Assembly (NCBI GenBank): GCA_030040475.1
Contig: JASHTQ010000339.1
Location: forward strand, 1 to 10,288
DNA length: 10,288 nucleotides
Direction of reading: 5' to 3'
Source of the DNA: Streptosporangiaceae bacterium
GTDB taxonomy: Bacteria; Actinomycetota; Actinomycetes; Streptosporangiales; Streptosporangiaceae
Shown here: positions 1 to 7,171 of the stretch, piece by piece
Position numbering within the stretch: position 1 is the first letter of the stretch
How the letters are laid out: every line of letters begins with the position of its first letter
Made by a program: the position numbers and the translations under genes
The notes under the pieces: model-generated
Databases searched by the model: none
What the model was told of the DNA's origin: nothing
What the model saw: only the letters and a program-made list of their open reading frames with translations

Positions 1-645
1 GGCACGATCTCCGGCTCCTACCTCGACGGGCCGTGGGACGAGACGGTCAAGGACAACGGCTCGACCGCCACGCTGTTCGTGACCAACACGCTCTACGGCA
101 TCAGCGGGTCCAGCAGCGACACCACCGACGTGGACCAGGGCGACGTGGTGCGCATCAGCCTGTCACAGTCCGCCACCTCCGCGCCGAAGGTAACCGCCGA
201 GACCAAGGTCGCCAGCGGATTCCCGGAACGGCCCGATGCCTCCGCGTTCGTCAAGGGACCGACCGGCGTGGCCCTGGGCTCGAACGGCACCATCGACACG
301 GCCGGGGCGGGCTGCCTGATCGTGCTGTCCCCGACCGGCAAGCTGGCCGGCACCATCTCCGGGTCCTACCTGGACGGACCGTGGGATGAGACGGTCAGCG
401 ACCACGGCAGCTCGGCGACGCTGTTCGTGACCAACACCCTGCTCGGCATCACGCCGAAGAGCAGCGACAGCACGGAGGTCGACAAGGGCGACGTGGTGCG
501 GCTGAGCCTGACGCAGAGCGCGACCGCGCCGCCGAAGGTGACCGCCGAGACCGTGGTCGCCAGCGGCCTGCCCGAGCGGCCTGATGCCTCCGCATTCGTC
601 AAGGGCCCGACCGGCCTGGCCCTGGGCTCCGACGGCACCCTGTAC
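1..645 (+). repeat. Intragenic tandem duplication, 348-base period, in the propeller gene
   Basis: Bases 1-297 and 349-645 encode two copies of the same segment. Both begin with GTISGSYLDGPWDETV (identical in all 16 residues) and both run to LGS(N/D)GT(I/L). By eye the copies agree at roughly 80% of residues over about 99 positions. Over the first 54 bases I count 7 nucleotide differences. Bases 298-348 between them encode a short stretch ending SPTGKLA that joins the end of one copy to the beginning of the next. Copy 2 instead continues into LYVANNLGNS, the normal blade sequence. The divergence shows that the duplication is not recent or an assembly artefact of identical reads. More copies may lie upstream of the window. 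Confidence 0.85.
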
Positions 646-990
646 GTCGCCAACAACCTGGGCAACTCGATCACCGCGGTCCCCGGCGCGCTGACCCGCA
701 GCACATCGGCCGGGCCTGGCCGCATCCTCAGCCAGGGCGGCCAGCTCGCCAACCCGCTCGGCCTCGTCCTGGCCCCGGATGGAGACCTGCTGGCGGCCAA
801 CTCCACCAACGGAAAGATCGTCGAGATCACCCAGGCCGGGAAGCAGCTGGGCGAGTACTACGCCGATGACGACATCGGCCAGGAGCCGCCGGGCAACGGC
901 GACCTGTTCGACGTCGCGATCAACCAGGCGGGCAACGGCGTGCTGTTCGTGAACGACGGCACCAACGTGCTCGACCTGCTGCACTCATGA
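1..990 (+). CDS. NHL/SMP-30-like beta-propeller protein, 5'-truncated by window edge
   Basis: The reading frame is open from base 1 and ends at TGA 988-990, so at least 329 codons are present and the true start lies upstream. The protein is rich in short propeller-blade strands of the kind GPTGVALGSNG, LGSDGTLYVANN, NPLGLVLAPDGDLLAAN and VLFVNDGTNVLDLLH, which is typical of NHL-repeat proteins. The catalytic activity, if any, is unknown; such proteins are usually exported, but the signal peptide would be outside the window. About 116 residues are duplicated in tandem (period 348 bases). The stop overlaps the ATG of the DyP peroxidase (ATGA), so the two are very probably translationally coupled and may work together outside the membrane. 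From memory, NHL-type proteins beside DyP peroxidases are seen in other actinobacteria; I cannot check this here. The family call is fairly safe; the role is inference. Confidence 0.8.
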   Translation, partial: GTISGSYLDGPWDETVKDNGSTATLFVTNTLYGISGSSSDTTDVDQGDVVRISLSQSATSAPKVTAETKVASGFPERPDASAFVKGPTGVALGSNGTIDTAGAGCLIVLSPTGKLAGTISGSYLDGPWDETVSDHGSSATLFVTNTLLGITPKSSDSTEVDKGDVVRLSLTQSATAPPKVTAETVVASGLPERPDASAFVKGPTGLALGSDGTLYVANNLGNSITAVPGALTRSTSAGPGRILSQGGQLANPLGLVLAPDGDLLAANSTNGKIVEITQAGKQLGEYYADDDIGQEPPGNGDLFDVAINQAGNGVLFVNDGTNVLDLLHS

Positions 991-2369
991 GCAACTCCCA
1001 GGCCGGTGGCCCCGCGGGCGGGGTTCCCGCGGCCGGCGACGGACCCCGGCCGACCCGGGCGGGGCCGAACCGCCGGTCGCTGCTGCGCGGCGGGATGCTG
1101 GCCGGTGCGGGCGTGGTCGGTGGCGGGCTGGCCGGCGGATTCGCCGGGCGTGCCATGGCCGACGCGGCCGCGGACACCACGACCCAGGCAGAGCCGTTCT
1201 GGGGGGCGCACCAGGCCGGCATCGTGACCAACACGCAGCGGCAGACGGTGCTGGCCGCCTTCGACCTGACCACCAGCGACCGCGGTGACCTGGCGGCCCT
1301 GTTGAAGTCCTGGACCGCCCTGGCCGCCGAACTGGCGGGCGGGAACTCGGTCACCGTCCCTATCTACACGCCGCCGGGCGGCGGCGGCAACAACGCGTAC
1401 GCGGACGCCACCGGCGGGTCGACCACCGACGACTCGCTGGAGGCGTACGGCCTGGGCACGAACCGGCTGACGCTCACGGTCGGGTTCGGCAGGTCGCTGT
1501 TCGTCACCGGCAGCGGCCAGGACCGGTTCGGCATCTCCGCGCTGCTGCCGGCCGCCCTGATCGACCTGCCGCACTTTCCCGGCGACGAGGTCGCCGCCGC
1601 CGACAGCGGCGGCGACCTGTTCCTGCAGGCCTGCGCGGACGACCCGCAGGTCGCCTTTCACGCGGTCCGCAGCATCGCCAGGATCGCCCCGGACGTGGCC
1701 ACGCTGCGCTGGACCCAGCTCGGGTTCTCACCGGACAACACCGGAGGGACGCCGCGGAACCTGATGGGGTTCAAGGACGGGACGATGAACTCCAACGTCC
1801 ACCCCCCGGCCGACCTGGACGCCACGGTATGGGCAGGCCCGGAAGGCCCGGCCTGGATGCACGGCGGCAGCTACCTGGTCTACCGGCGGATCCGGATCAC
1901 CCTGGAGCACTGGGACCGGATCCCGCCGGACCAGCAGGCACAGGTGATCGGCCGCGAGAAGCTGACCGGCGCCCCGCTCGGCGAGCCCGGCGAGTTCTCC
2001 CCCCTCGACCTGGACAAGCATGACGCGCAGGGCAACCCGGTCATCCCGGTAGACGCGCACGTCAGGCTGGCCGCCCCGCAGACCAACGGCGGCGCGGTTA
2101 TCGTGCGCCGCGCGTTCTCCTACAACAACGGCACCACGTTGTTCACCGAGCGGTGGCCACCGTGGCGCCAGGCGCTGGAGTACGACTCGGGGCTGCTGTT
2201 CCTGGCCTACCAGAAAGACCCGCGCCGCGCCTTCGTGCCGATCTTCACCCGGCTGGCCGAGTTCGACGCGCTGAACCAGTTCACCACGCACACCGCCAGC
2301 GCCGTATTCGCCATCCCTCCCGGTGCGGCCAGCCCCGGCGACTGGATCGGCCGCCCGCTGCTGTCCTGA
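987..2369 (+). CDS. Tat-exported DyP-type heme peroxidase (EfeB-like)
   Basis: This 460-residue protein is a dye-decolorizing-type peroxidase, which uses heme and hydrogen peroxide to oxidise substrates. EfeB relatives are also reported to act on heme/porphyrin or to oxidise ferrous iron for uptake. Residues 1-58 form a long N-region with a twin-arginine motif (NRRSLLRGG, R29-R30), a glycine/alanine-rich hydrophobic segment and an A-x-A-like cleavage zone near AMADA, so it should be exported folded by the Tat system. The DyP hallmark GxxDG is GFKDG at residues 261-265, giving the distal Asp264. The proximal heme ligand is His358 in DAHVR, and the conserved Arg is in VRRAFSY (Arg375 most likely). 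The Asp-to-His spacing of 94 residues fits EfeB. The ATG overlaps the stop of the propeller gene. No frameshift or missing catalytic residue is seen. It sits directly before an iron uptake set, which supports an iron-related role by inference. Confidence 0.95.
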   Translation: MSNSQAGGPAGGVPAAGDGPRPTRAGPNRRSLLRGGMLAGAGVVGGGLAGGFAGRAMADAAADTTTQAEPFWGAHQAGIVTNTQRQTVLAAFDLTTSDRGDLAALLKSWTALAAELAGGNSVTVPIYTPPGGGGNNAYADATGGSTTDDSLEAYGLGTNRLTLTVGFGRSLFVTGSGQDRFGISALLPAALIDLPHFPGDEVAAADSGGDLFLQACADDPQVAFHAVRSIARIAPDVATLRWTQLGFSPDNTGGTPRNLMGFKDGTMNSNVHPPADLDATVWAGPEGPAWMHGGSYLVYRRIRITLEHWDRIPPDQQAQVIGREKLTGAPLGEPGEFSPLDLDKHDAQGNPVIPVDAHVRLAAPQTNGGAVIVRRAFSYNNGTTLFTERWPPWRQALEYDSGLLFLAYQKDPRRAFVPIFTRLAEFDALNQFTTHTASAVFAIPPGAASPGDWIGRPLLS

Positions 2370-2407
2370 CCACGCCACCGCGCTAACCAGACATTTGCCT
2401 GACACCT

Positions 2408-2413
2408 AAGGAG
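2408..2413 (+). promoter_or_regulatory. Shine-Dalgarno AAGGAG deciding the GTG start at 2425
   Basis: AAGGAG lies 11 bases before GTG 2425. A longer in-frame reading from GTG 2413 would begin on the last base of this motif and would have no usable spacing, so the downstream GTG is preferred. Confidence 0.55.
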
Positions 2414-2424
2414 TGAGCGCCATC

Positions 2425-2847
2425 GTGCATCCGCCCGTTCCGCCTGACCGGCCGAGACCGGCCTTGACCCGGACGAAGCTGCTCGCGCTGCCCGTCCTGA
2501 GCGTGCTGGCCGCCATGGCCGTCACGGCCTGCGGCTCCTCGTCCTCGTCGGCTTCCGCGGCCGCCCTGTACGGCACGGCACTGCAGCAGCAGTGCACCGC
2601 GGTCGCCGACGTGCTTTCCGACGGCCCGGACCCCGACGCCGATTCCGTCGGCTACGCGGAGGCCCAGGTCCTGCCGCTGCGCCAGCTCAAGCTCACGGAC
2701 AAGCCGCTGAACCAGGCCGTCCAGTCGCTGGCCAGCGCCTATCAGGCATACAGCACCAGCACCGGCGCGGCGAACACGGCCGCCGCGCTGCAGGCATCCA
2801 AGGCCGAAGCGGCCGTCAACGCGATATGCCCGGGAGCAGCAAATTGA
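2425..2847 (+). CDS. Small helical lipoprotein, function unknown
   Basis: I do not recognise a named family. From GTG 2425 the product is 140 residues. It has a basic N-region (PDRPRPALTRTK), a hydrophobic segment (LLALPVLSVLAAMAV) and a lipobox-like VTAC with Cys36 as the probable lipidated residue, followed by a Ser-rich linker. The mature part of about 100 residues looks mostly alpha-helical and contains two further cysteines near its ends (Cys57 and Cys135), which could form a disulfide outside the cell. It is separated from the peroxidase by 55 bases, and its TGA overlaps the TTG start of the FbpA-type gene (TTGA). The coupling suggests an accessory surface subunit of the iron transporter, possibly handing substrate between the peroxidase and the binding protein. 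That role is inference. It is not an EfeO (no M75 peptidase-like length or motif). Confidence 0.75.
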   Translation: MHPPVPPDRPRPALTRTKLLALPVLSVLAAMAVTACGSSSSSASAAALYGTALQQQCTAVADVLSDGPDPDADSVGYAEAQVLPLRQLKLTDKPLNQAVQSLASAYQAYSTSTGAANTAAALQASKAEAAVNAICPGAAN

Positions 2848-3926
2848 GTACCGCACCAGCCGCAGCCACTTTCCGCCGGGCCGGGCGCGACCGGATCGCA
2901 CGGCGCGCTCTGGCCGCCGCGCTCATGGCCGTCCTCGCGGCCAGCCTGCTCGCCGCCTGCAGCACCGCGTCCGCGGCCGGCGGGGGTAATGGATCCATCA
3001 CGCTGTACAGCGGCCAGCACGAGCAGACCACCCAGTCCCTGGTCACCGCGTTCGAGCAGCAGACAGGCATCAAGGTCAACGTCCGCTACAACGACGAGGA
3101 CAGCTTCGCCGACGAGATCGTGGCCGAGAGGTCGCACCCGGTCGCCGACGTCTTCTACACCGAGAACACCCCGGTCCTTGAGTACCTGCAGGGCCTGGGC
3201 ATGCTAGCGCCGGTCGACGCCTCGACGCTGGCCAAGACCCCGGCCGGTGACAACTCGCCGCAGGGAGACTGGGTGGGGGTCTCGGCCCGGGTCAGCGTGC
3301 TCATCTACAACCCGAGCCTGATCAGCAAGTCGCAGCTGCCCACCACGGTGCTGCAGCTGGCCAACCCGAAGTACAAGGGCAAGCTGGCGTTCGCGGCCGG
3401 CGAGACCGACTTCCAGCCCATCGTCACCTCGGTGGCCCGCGCCTACGGGCAGGCCGCCGCCTACTCCTGGCTGCTCGGCATCAAGGCCAACGCCGGATCG
3501 CACGTCTACCCAGACAATGAGACCATCGCCGACGAGGTCAACCGCGGCGCGGTCGCGTTCGGCGTGGTCTACCAGTACTACTGGTACCGGCTGCGGGCCG
3601 AGCTCGGGGCGGGCAACGTCCACTCCCAGATCACCTACTTCGCCCCGCGCGACCCCGGCTATGTGCTGGACGTCTCGGGCGCCGCCATCCTCAAGTCGAC
3701 GAAGAACATGGCCGACGCCCAGAAGTTCCTGGCATTCCTGGTGTCAAGGCAGGGGCAGGAGGTCATCGCCCACTCCATCAGCTTCGAGTACCCGCTCGAC
3801 GACGGCGTGCAGACAGCCGCACCCGAGACACCGTTCTCCCAGCTCCAGCCCAACTCCATCAGCATCGCCGACCTAGGAGACGGCGCCACGGCCATAGCGC
3901 TGCTGCGCAAGGCCGGGATGCTGTGA
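2844..3926 (+). CDS. fbpA: Iron(III) ABC transporter substrate-binding lipoprotein, FbpA type
   Basis: The product is a 360-residue periplasmic-type binding protein, lipid-anchored in this Gram-positive. TTG 2844 was chosen because GGGAG at 2832-2836 is 7 bases upstream and the start overlaps the preceding stop. An in-frame ATG at 2826 has no ribosome binding site. The lipobox is LAAC with Cys39. The mature domain begins SITLYSGQHEQTTQSLV, matching the YxGQH opening of ferric-binding proteins. His59 (GQHE), Glu107 (FYTENTP) and the tyrosine pair Tyr245-Tyr246 (YQYYWYR) correspond to the iron ligands of Haemophilus FbpA. Retention of these residues argues for Fe3+ rather than another ligand. 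It is followed with a 4-base overlap by its permease. The main alternative, another family-1 metal or polyol binding protein, is unlikely given the ligand set. Confidence 0.92.
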   Translation: MSTAPAAATFRRAGRDRIARRALAAALMAVLAASLLAACSTASAAGGGNGSITLYSGQHEQTTQSLVTAFEQQTGIKVNVRYNDEDSFADEIVAERSHPVADVFYTENTPVLEYLQGLGMLAPVDASTLAKTPAGDNSPQGDWVGVSARVSVLIYNPSLISKSQLPTTVLQLANPKYKGKLAFAAGETDFQPIVTSVARAYGQAAAYSWLLGIKANAGSHVYPDNETIADEVNRGAVAFGVVYQYYWYRLRAELGAGNVHSQITYFAPRDPGYVLDVSGAAILKSTKNMADAQKFLAFLVSRQGQEVIAHSISFEYPLDDGVQTAAPETPFSQLQPNSISIADLGDGATAIALLRKAGML

Positions 3927-5578
3927 CGCCGGCGGCCGCCTCCGGCCAGGCCGCGACCCGCCCGGCAGATGACCCGGCGGCGGCCCGCACCGGCCAGGCC
4001 GCGATGACGACCGGCGCGAACTGCCACGGCCGGCGGCGAGCCCTGCCCGGCGGCCTGCGTGCCGCCAGCTTGACGGTGGCGGCCGTGGTTCTGCTGCCGC
4101 TGGTGTTCCTCCTCGTCGAGGCGCAGGGCGCCGGCGTCGGCGAGGTGGCATCACTGATATGCCGTCCCCTCACCGCCCAGCTGCTGTGGAACACCGTGCG
4201 GCTGGCCGTCTGCGTCACCGCGGGTTGTGCCGTGATCGGGACCGGGGCAGCCTGGCTGACCGAGCGCACCGACCTGCCGGGCCGCCGCGTCTGGGCGGTG
4301 CTCCTCGTGGTCCCGCTGGCCATCCCCGACTTCGTGGTCAGCTTCGGCTGGGCCTCGCTCAGCACCGCGGTGGCCGGCTTCCGCGGCGCGGTGCTGGTGA
4401 TGACGCTGTCGGTCTACCCGCTGGTGTACCTGCCGGTGGCCGCCAGCCTGCGCAATGCCGACCCGGCCCAGGAGGAGGTGGCGCGCGGCCTTGGCGCCGG
4501 CCGGCTCAGGACCTTCTGGCGCATCACCGTCGGCCAGGCCAAGGTCGCCATCCTCGGCGGCTGCCTGCTCGTCGCGCTCGTCTTGCTGGCCGAGTACGGC
4601 GCCTTCGAGATCCTCGGCTACCAGACCTTCACCACCGAGATCTTCACCGAGTCCTCCGTCTCGTTCAACGTCCCGGCCGCATGCGCGCTGTCCCTGGTCC
4701 TCGTGGCCCTCGGACTGGTCGTGCTGGCCGCCGAGCCGGCCGCACGCGGCCGCGGCCGGGTCAGCCGGACCGGGCCGCTGGCCCAGCGCCTTACCCCGCG
4801 ACACCACCTCGGCACCTGGGCCTGGCCCGCGCTGGCCGCCCTCGGCGCGCTGACCGCGCTGGCCCTCGGCGTACCGGTCGGCTCGGCCATCTACTGGTGG
4901 GTGACCGGAACCAGCCGGCCATTCACCGGCATGCCCCTGATCGATGCCGCCGGGTACACCTTCGGCTATAGCGGCTGCGCGGCTGCGCTCGCCACCATCA
5001 TGGCGCTCCCGGTCGGGATACTTGCCGTCCGCCACGACGGCCGCCTGCGCCGGATCCTCGAACGCGGCACCTATCTCGTGCTGGCCATGCCCGGCCTGGT
5101 CATCGCCCTGTCGCTGGCCTACTTCAGCGAAACCTACGCCGGGGGCCTGTGGTACCAGACAGCACCCCTGCTGATACTCGCCTACGCCATCATGTTCTTC
5201 CCGCTCGCCCTCGTCGGAGTCCGGGCGTCAATCGCGCAGGCCCCGGCCGGCCTGGAAGACGTCGCCCGCTCCCTCGGCCAGCCACCGCTGGCCGTGCTGT
5301 GGCGGGTCACCCGGCCGCTCGTCACCCCCGGCCTGGCCGCCGCGTTCTGCCTCGTCTTCCTGTCCGCGGTCACCGAACTCACCGCTACCCTGATCCTGGT
5401 TCCCACCGGTGTGCAGACCCTCGCCACCCAGTTCTGGAACTACCAGCAGAACCTGGCCTACGGTCAGGCCGCGCCGTTCGCCCTGGCCATGATCGTCGTC
5501 GCCGCCGTGCCCAGCGTCGTCCTCGGCCGGTTTTTTGACCGGCTCCCTTCCCGCGCGGCACAGCCCGCGCTGCCGTGA
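3923..5578 (+). CDS. fbpB: Iron(III) ABC transporter permease, fused two-domain FbpB type
   Basis: The product is about 551 residues from GTG 3923 (GTGA overlap with the binding-protein stop). An ATG at 4004 is an alternative start that would trim 27 residues of Ala/Pro-rich cytoplasmic sequence. About 12 hydrophobic segments are visible, six per half, as expected for the fused FbpB/ThiP-like architecture. Each half carries the cytoplasmic EAA loop that docks the ATPase. The first is EEVARGLGAGRLRTFWRIT starting at Glu184, and the second is EDVARSLGQPPLAVLWRVT starting at Glu445. Both loops look intact, so the protein should still recruit an ATP-binding subunit, although none is encoded in this window. 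Export of iron through this permease depends on FbpC-like ATPase from elsewhere in the genome, if the system is active. Confidence 0.92.
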   Translation: MTPAAASGQAATRPADDPAAARTGQAAMTTGANCHGRRRALPGGLRAASLTVAAVVLLPLVFLLVEAQGAGVGEVASLICRPLTAQLLWNTVRLAVCVTAGCAVIGTGAAWLTERTDLPGRRVWAVLLVVPLAIPDFVVSFGWASLSTAVAGFRGAVLVMTLSVYPLVYLPVAASLRNADPAQEEVARGLGAGRLRTFWRITVGQAKVAILGGCLLVALVLLAEYGAFEILGYQTFTTEIFTESSVSFNVPAACALSLVLVALGLVVLAAEPAARGRGRVSRTGPLAQRLTPRHHLGTWAWPALAALGALTALALGVPVGSAIYWWVTGTSRPFTGMPLIDAAGYTFGYSGCAAALATIMALPVGILAVRHDGRLRRILERGTYLVLAMPGLVIALSLAYFSETYAGGLWYQTAPLLILAYAIMFFPLALVGVRASIAQAPAGLEDVARSLGQPPLAVLWRVTRPLVTPGLAAAFCLVFLSAVTELTATLILVPTGVQTLATQFWNYQQNLAYGQAAPFALAMIVVAAVPSVVLGRFFDRLPSRAAQPALP

Positions 5579-5862
5579 CGGTTCGCCAACAGCCGGGCGC
5601 CACCGACGGACGCCAGCAGCTGGTCTTGGCTCGCCTCGCCCGCCGCGGGCGGGGCTTGCCAGGAGCGTTCACGGCAGGCCGGGTCAGAACGGCGGCATTC
5701 ATCGAGACCGCCCTGGCTGAGGTGTGCTTCGGTCAGGAGGACAGCCACCCGCTGGAGGCAACCATCGAGCGCTACTTCACCCCGGACTACACCCAGCGCA
5801 CTGACGGCGACGAGAACGACGCCCGCCTCGCGCAAGTCCGCTGGCCACCACCGATGCCCTGA
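5575..5862 (+). CDS. Hypothetical 95-aa ORF with an NTF2/SnoaL-like fragment
   Basis: GTG 5575 overlaps the permease stop (GTGA) and the frame ends at TGA 5860-5862. The first 40 residues are Arg/Gln-rich and unremarkable. The stretch from about residue 41, IETALAEVCFG followed by IERYFTPDYTQRTDG, resembles the N-terminal helix and first part of nuclear-transport-factor-2/SnoaL-like proteins. The rest of that roughly 120-130 residue fold is missing: after TDGDEND the sequence stops within 20 residues. It may be a remnant of a longer gene or a real small protein. An FbpC ATPase would be expected at this position, and no Walker motif is present in any frame I read. The family suggestion rests on motif resemblance only. 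Confidence 0.4.
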   Translation: MTVRQQPGATDGRQQLVLARLARRGRGLPGAFTAGRVRTAAFIETALAEVCFGQEDSHPLEATIERYFTPDYTQRTDGDENDARLAQVRWPPPMP

Positions 5863-5920
5863 GCGGGGCTCGTAACGCACAAGCCCCTTCTTGCGGGGCC
5901 TGTGACCCACAAGCCCCGTT
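5863..5920 (+). terminator. Duplicated stem-loop, probable (bidirectional) terminator
   Basis: Two near-identical 28-base units start at 5863 and 5893 (period 30), each of the form GCGGGG...CACAAGCCCC. Unit 1 pairs GGGGCT 5865-5870 with AGCCCC 5882-5887. Unit 2 pairs CGGGGC 5894-5899 with GCCCCG 5913-5918. They lie exactly between the end of the + strand ORF at 5862 and the end of the minus-strand hydrolase frame at 5919, where a terminator for both directions is expected. There is no long T run, which is common for high-GC actinobacteria. Confidence 0.6.
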
Positions 5921-6754
5921 ACCGGCAGGCAAATCCATCGTGATCATCACGAGATGCGGGCCAGAACTCAAACGAAGCCGTCATAGCCAGTCGCCGATCG
6001 CTGCCGGCGGCGCTCTGGCTGGCGGCCGGATTCATGTCCCCTTTCGGTTGATCTGACGCCGTTTCGTTGACCCTGGAGCTGCCCCGACAGAGAGGGGGGC
6101 GGCACCGCTGGATCTGCGGGTCGTAGTGAGCCATCACCACTCCGGCGTGATCGGTGGGTACTTCCTCCAGGTGAACCGGCCAGCCATGCTGGGCCAGCAA
6201 TGCGGCGAATTCACGTGACTGGGAGATGTCCACCATGGGATCTTTGGTGCCGTGCACGAGCCAGAACCGGACCCGCGCGACGATAGTCCGCGTCAGGTCG
6301 GTCAGCACGGAGTTGCCCGTGGTGGGTGCGGGGTTCTTGAACCCCGACCCAAGGCAGACGACCGCCGCGGGCTGCCAGCCGTTCACCGCCGCGGGGTTGA
6401 TGGCCAGCCCGGCCGCGGCCTTCCCGCCCCTGGACCATCCGGCCAGCACGATGGCACTGTCATCGCCGCCGGATTCGACGACACGCCGCCGGGTGAAGCT
6501 GAGCGAGGCGAGCAACTGCCCGCGCCCGCCGTCCGGCGTACCGGAGTGCCAGTCCGGCACGAAGACGGTCACGCCCAGCGCCGCCGTGGTGCGCGCGAGC
6601 GGTTCCAGAACGTCCCGCTCGTTGGCACCCACGCCGTGCCACAGCAGCACGACAGGTGGGTCGGCGGTGTCCGGCGGGTGTAGACGTCAAGGGCCTGGCC
6701 GTGTCCGTAGGCTATGCCGGGCTCGACGCGTATCCCGTCCGCGTGCGATGTCAC
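5919..6754 (-). pseudogene. Alpha/beta hydrolase, interrupted by a -1 frameshift near 6671-6680
   Basis: Two minus-strand frames together make one hydrolase. The 5' part starts at GTG 6754-6752 and encodes a strand ending GIAYGHGQALDVYT. The continuing homology then moves to another frame: DTADPPVVLLWHGVG, the usual oxyanion-loop region. One extra base within about 6671-6680 (for example restoring CCG CCG) would join them as YTPPDTADPP. In the downstream frame, numbered from ATG 6650, the triad is visible: Ser73 in GWSRGG, Asp137 in HGTKDP and His168 in TDHAG. About 65 residues after the His have no recognisable family features. The substrate is unknown; carboxylesterase or dienelactone-hydrolase-like activity is likely for this class. 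It could be a true pseudogene, a sequencing error, or a truncated protein started internally at 6650 lacking its first strand. Confidence 0.7.
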
Positions 6755-6844
6755 GCGGTCAAGGTATGCGCTTCGTCGCGCATGCGCGACCCCGGGTCGT
6801 CAAGTCCCAGTCGGCCGACATGCCTGCTCCGGATGCCGACAGAT

Positions 6845-7171
6845 ATGGCCGATAAGCCACGGGACCGCTCGCTCACCGACCTGCTGCTGGCCGTCGCCAA
6901 GGCCGAGTATCAATCCGGGAGCCCGGTGGCAGGTCATGACGACGCTAACCGCCGGGAAACGGTCGAGGTCGCCATCAGGCGGTGGCGTTCATTCTCCCGC
7001 CGGTCTCGTCATCCCCAGGGTGCCACCCAGGCCGATCGGGTCGAGGATCTTGCTAGAGGCCTGCGTGACCGGTTTGAAATCACACCCGCGCTGACCGGGC
7101 CGCTCATGGAGGACTACCGGGACCTGGCAGCCAAGCTGGCCGCGGTCCTCGCCGATCCGCCATCCGATTAG
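6845..7171 (+). CDS. Small helical hypothetical protein
   Basis: The reading is 108 residues from ATG 6845, ending at TAG 7169-7171; ATG 6833 would add four residues. No clear ribosome binding site precedes either. I do not recognise a family. The product appears largely alpha-helical and charged (LTDLLLAVAKAEYQSG, RRETVEVAIRRWRSF, EDYRDLAAKLAAVLAD), with no signal, membrane segment or cysteine. Its start is about 90 bases from the divergent start of the hydrolase. A minus-strand ORF overlaps its 3' half, but the amino-acid pattern and helical periodicity favour this strand. A regulatory or accessory role cannot be deduced. Confidence 0.5.
   Translation: MADKPRDRSLTDLLLAVAKAEYQSGSPVAGHDDANRRETVEVAIRRWRSFSRRSRHPQGATQADRVEDLARGLRDRFEITPALTGPLMEDYRDLAAKLAAVLADPPSD

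Noticed and set aside
163..984. Long minus-strand ORF (273 codons) opposite the propeller gene
   Set aside because: It has Val/Arg/Gly-rich low-complexity composition, no motif, and mirrors the strong codon bias of the plus-strand gene.
858..2405. Minus-strand ORFs opposite the DyP peroxidase
   Set aside because: The plus-strand protein has all DyP catalytic residues; the antisense readings are compositional artefacts of high GC.
2592..2843. Upstream extension of the FbpA-type gene to ATG 2592
   Set aside because: It would read through the lipoprotein gene in another frame and place a lipobox over 120 residues in; TTG 2844 has a ribosome binding site and puts the signal at the N-terminus.
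4151..5035. Long minus-strand ORF (294 codons) opposite the permease
   Set aside because: It is a His/Gly/Arg-rich shadow with no family features, while the plus strand has clear membrane segments and EAA loops.
6656..6844. Extension of the small hypothetical gene to a start at 6656
   Set aside because: The added residues overlap the hydrolase 5' end antisense and have no coding character; ATG 6845 or 6833 is simpler.
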